From Yarrowia lipolytica (Eukaryota > Ascomycota > Dipodascomycetes > Dipodascales), in contig NC_090770.1 in the NCBI RefSeq assembly GCF_001761485.1, positions 496,001 to 560,000 of the forward strand: 64,000 nt of DNA, read 5' to 3'. The position numbers and the translations under genes were made by a program. The notes beneath the pieces were generated by a model. It did no database searches and was not told where the DNA came from. It saw only the letters and a program-made list of their open reading frames with translations. Positions 62,117 to 64,000 of the stretch are shown here, in pieces (position 1 is the stretch's first letter; every line of letters starts with the position of its first letter).

Positions 62117-64000
62117 AGCATGTCTAGCGATAATCTCAATAATCCGTCCGCAGTCGAAATCAAACTGGAGACATCTGCTCTTCAGGAAATGATTACGCAG
62201 CTGCCATGCCGCCGTAGGTTCACACGACGCTCCCGAACAGGAAATACGAAAAAGGCGCATCTCATTGGAGCAGGCTAGGGATCAAAAGAATAAAGAAGAA
62301 AAAAAAAGAAGAAAAAAAAAGAAGAAAAAAAAAAAGGGGTGACACACTCATGGACTGCGGCGTATTGATCACAGTTTCAAAACAACTTTGGTGTAATACA
62401 GTCCCCCTACAAGTAGCACGATCGCATAGGCTACAAGTCCACATTGGTCTGGGCTACAATTGTAGCATCTGGTATCGCAAAGTACACCCGTAGTGTGACC
62501 CGGCTACAGACGGTGAGTTAGTTAGTGTGTCTCTGAGCAAGAAAAACAAAGATGGTTACGAGACATTTGTTTTCGCTGCCGTACTTAGCTCACGAGACAT
62601 TTGCTGCCGTAGCTCGCGAGACATTTCGGAACATTTTGGGCGTTGTGCACAGCAAAGTGTTTTTGGATGTCGCTGTAGGAGGGAGTGCATCACGGGTTGT
62701 GGTCATAACTTCAGCAGAATAGGAGGTATAGCAAGGCAGTGTGACGCCTTATAGTCGTGGAAAACAGTTGGCCGTAACGTTCATAACTGAAGCAATAAAT
62801 GATAAATGCCACGGAAAAACAAACCGCCCATAGGTAGGACAAGGTCCATGTAGCAAAGATCGTATGACAGTAAAGGGTTGCTACATGGGAGGAGTAGAAA
62901 GCTGTCAGTGGGAAGGAAAAAGAGGAGCTGTGATGACGTACAAGTGCATCTACTTGTACTGCACTGCACATACTGTACTTGTAGTCGGTCTGTGGTGGAG
63001 ACGGGAAAGACAGAGCAGTGCATCTTGTGTGTTTGAGAGGTGGTGCAATAGATACTTTGGTTGTATCGTAGCGGTCCTAAAGAGCAGGTGCAACTGCTGG
63101 AATCATAGATTGAACATAGAGAGTGGAAAAATGCAACGATACCACGAGATATGAGTGTCGGGAGCTTCTTGTGGTGACTTGTCGTTACTTTTTGCTGTTG
63201 TTGGACTCCTCATCTTGGCAGCCCTGGTATGAGCTGTAAATGTCATCTGTTGTATAACCATCTGTCGATAGCGTTGTTTTGTCCGATCCGTGCTTGGCTC
63301 GAAAGCCACCAGGAGCTAAGGACATTTGCTAATTAATGAAACGACCCCAGCAGCTCTGGCTCCAATGGCCCGGACGTTAGTGGTGAGTAGCCCTGTTGGT
63401 GGTTTGGACACGCCATTCCCTGGGCTATTCCCTGGGTCCTCCAACGTCTCGATGTTAGCCAGTCAGCGTTTTCTTGTTTGGGTCTTGGTCATTTCTTTTT
63501 CACACACCTTTTTCCGCTCGCTTTTCCCGCCTCTCTTTGCACTCTGCTGCTCCCTCGCCCCGTAATTCGGATTAATTGCAAAGCCTAAAAACCACAAAAG
63601 AGGCACTGTGTCTAGCCCCCCAGGGCAAGGGTCGCCTCGTACAGGTAATGGCCAAAAACCTATAAGCCGCATCAGCTGGGTTCCCCACACCTGACTGTGC
63701 AACTCAAAAAAAATACAAAGCCCGTGTGGATACTCTTGTGATGACGTGGGCATGTGCACGTACAGGAGCTACTGTAGCAACCGCCGCCACCAGCTCGCGG
63801 CTGGGTCTAGCGCCACATGGCACAAACACCGGGGTTAGAGCGTGGGTCAGGGGCTCGTTCCGGGTTGGTCGGCAGATGGGCTTGTTGTGGCAGAGGCACC
63901 AGTGGTGGACGGGGGTTAGGGCCAAACTAGTTTAGTGCGCGGTTTGGACATGGGTCGGGGTTGGTGTGTGTGTGTGGAGGAGGAGGAAGATAAGTGATTG
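62117..64000. other. Terminal intergenic region, no gene seen
   Basis: About 1.9 kb. Purine tract at 62282-62336. Near-direct repeats with gagacatttg and ctgccgta-tagctc at 62559-62625. GTAC-type words around 62937-62985. A (GT)n run at 63967-63977. From about 63320 the sequence becomes GC-richer and may be the promoter of a gene beyond the window. Confidence 0.45.
62282..62336. repeat. Poly-purine tract (gaagaaaaaaaa units)
   Basis: Repeats of gaagaaaaaaaa over about 55 bases, all A and G on the plus strand. Confidence 0.9.

Noticed and set aside
63828-63920. GGGTTAG words suggesting a telomere or subtelomeric repeat
   Set aside because: Only two isolated hexamer-level matches, not tandem; normal housekeeping genes lie within 3 kb.

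Overview
The window looks like a chromosomal segment of the yeast Yarrowia lipolytica or a very close relative. Evidence: single genes with strong yeast orthologues; introns starting GTGAGT whose branch point sits directly on the acceptor (CTAAC-x-CAG); introns placed at or just after the start codon; tRNA genes with short introns; a Mutator-like transposon; and long intergenic regions full of GTAC-type motifs. The assignment rests on recognition of these traits, not on a database search.

Layout: an F-box protein (-) with a coding-looking extension past its stop; a decayed gene (~2.8-3.55 kb); a secreted ML-domain (NPC2/PG-PI transfer) protein; the iron permease FTR1 (-), separated from the helicase MAK5 (+) by 2 kb holding two pairs of iron-type GATA boxes and three helically phased CACGTG boxes; SMD1 (-, three exons); TSC13 (+); a small unknown protein; a BTB protein; a small Ser/Thr-rich protein; tRNA-Lys and tRNA-Thr; a DUF218 membrane protein; COA3 (-, two exons) divergent from a PRCC-domain protein; NOP53 (-); a coiled-coil protein (+); a second decayed gene (~32.2-33.3 kb); the MAPKKK SSK2/SSK22 (-); a repeat zone with a solo-LTR-like element; a broken Mutator-like transposon (39.5-42.9 kb); PPG1 (+); ABZ1 (-); DPB4 (+); a third decayed gene; SMX3/SmF (-, first exon is only the ATG); tRNA-Phe and tRNA-Ile; NMA111 (+); RCL1 (-); and a repeat-bearing 2.9 kb tail.

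The genes are mostly housekeeping and do not form one pathway, though there are themes: ribosome biogenesis (MAK5, NOP53, RCL1), the Sm core of the spliceosome (SMD1, SMX3, both with unusually long introns), and iron uptake (FTR1). I see no CRISPR and no gene cluster of a new system. The most unusual signals are the readable extension after the F-box stop, the paired iron boxes with phased CACGTG sites, a 19-nt box shared by three of four tRNA genes, the state of the Mutator-like transposase, and a 27-nt stretch upstream of PPG1 that is nearly identical to an Illumina adapter.
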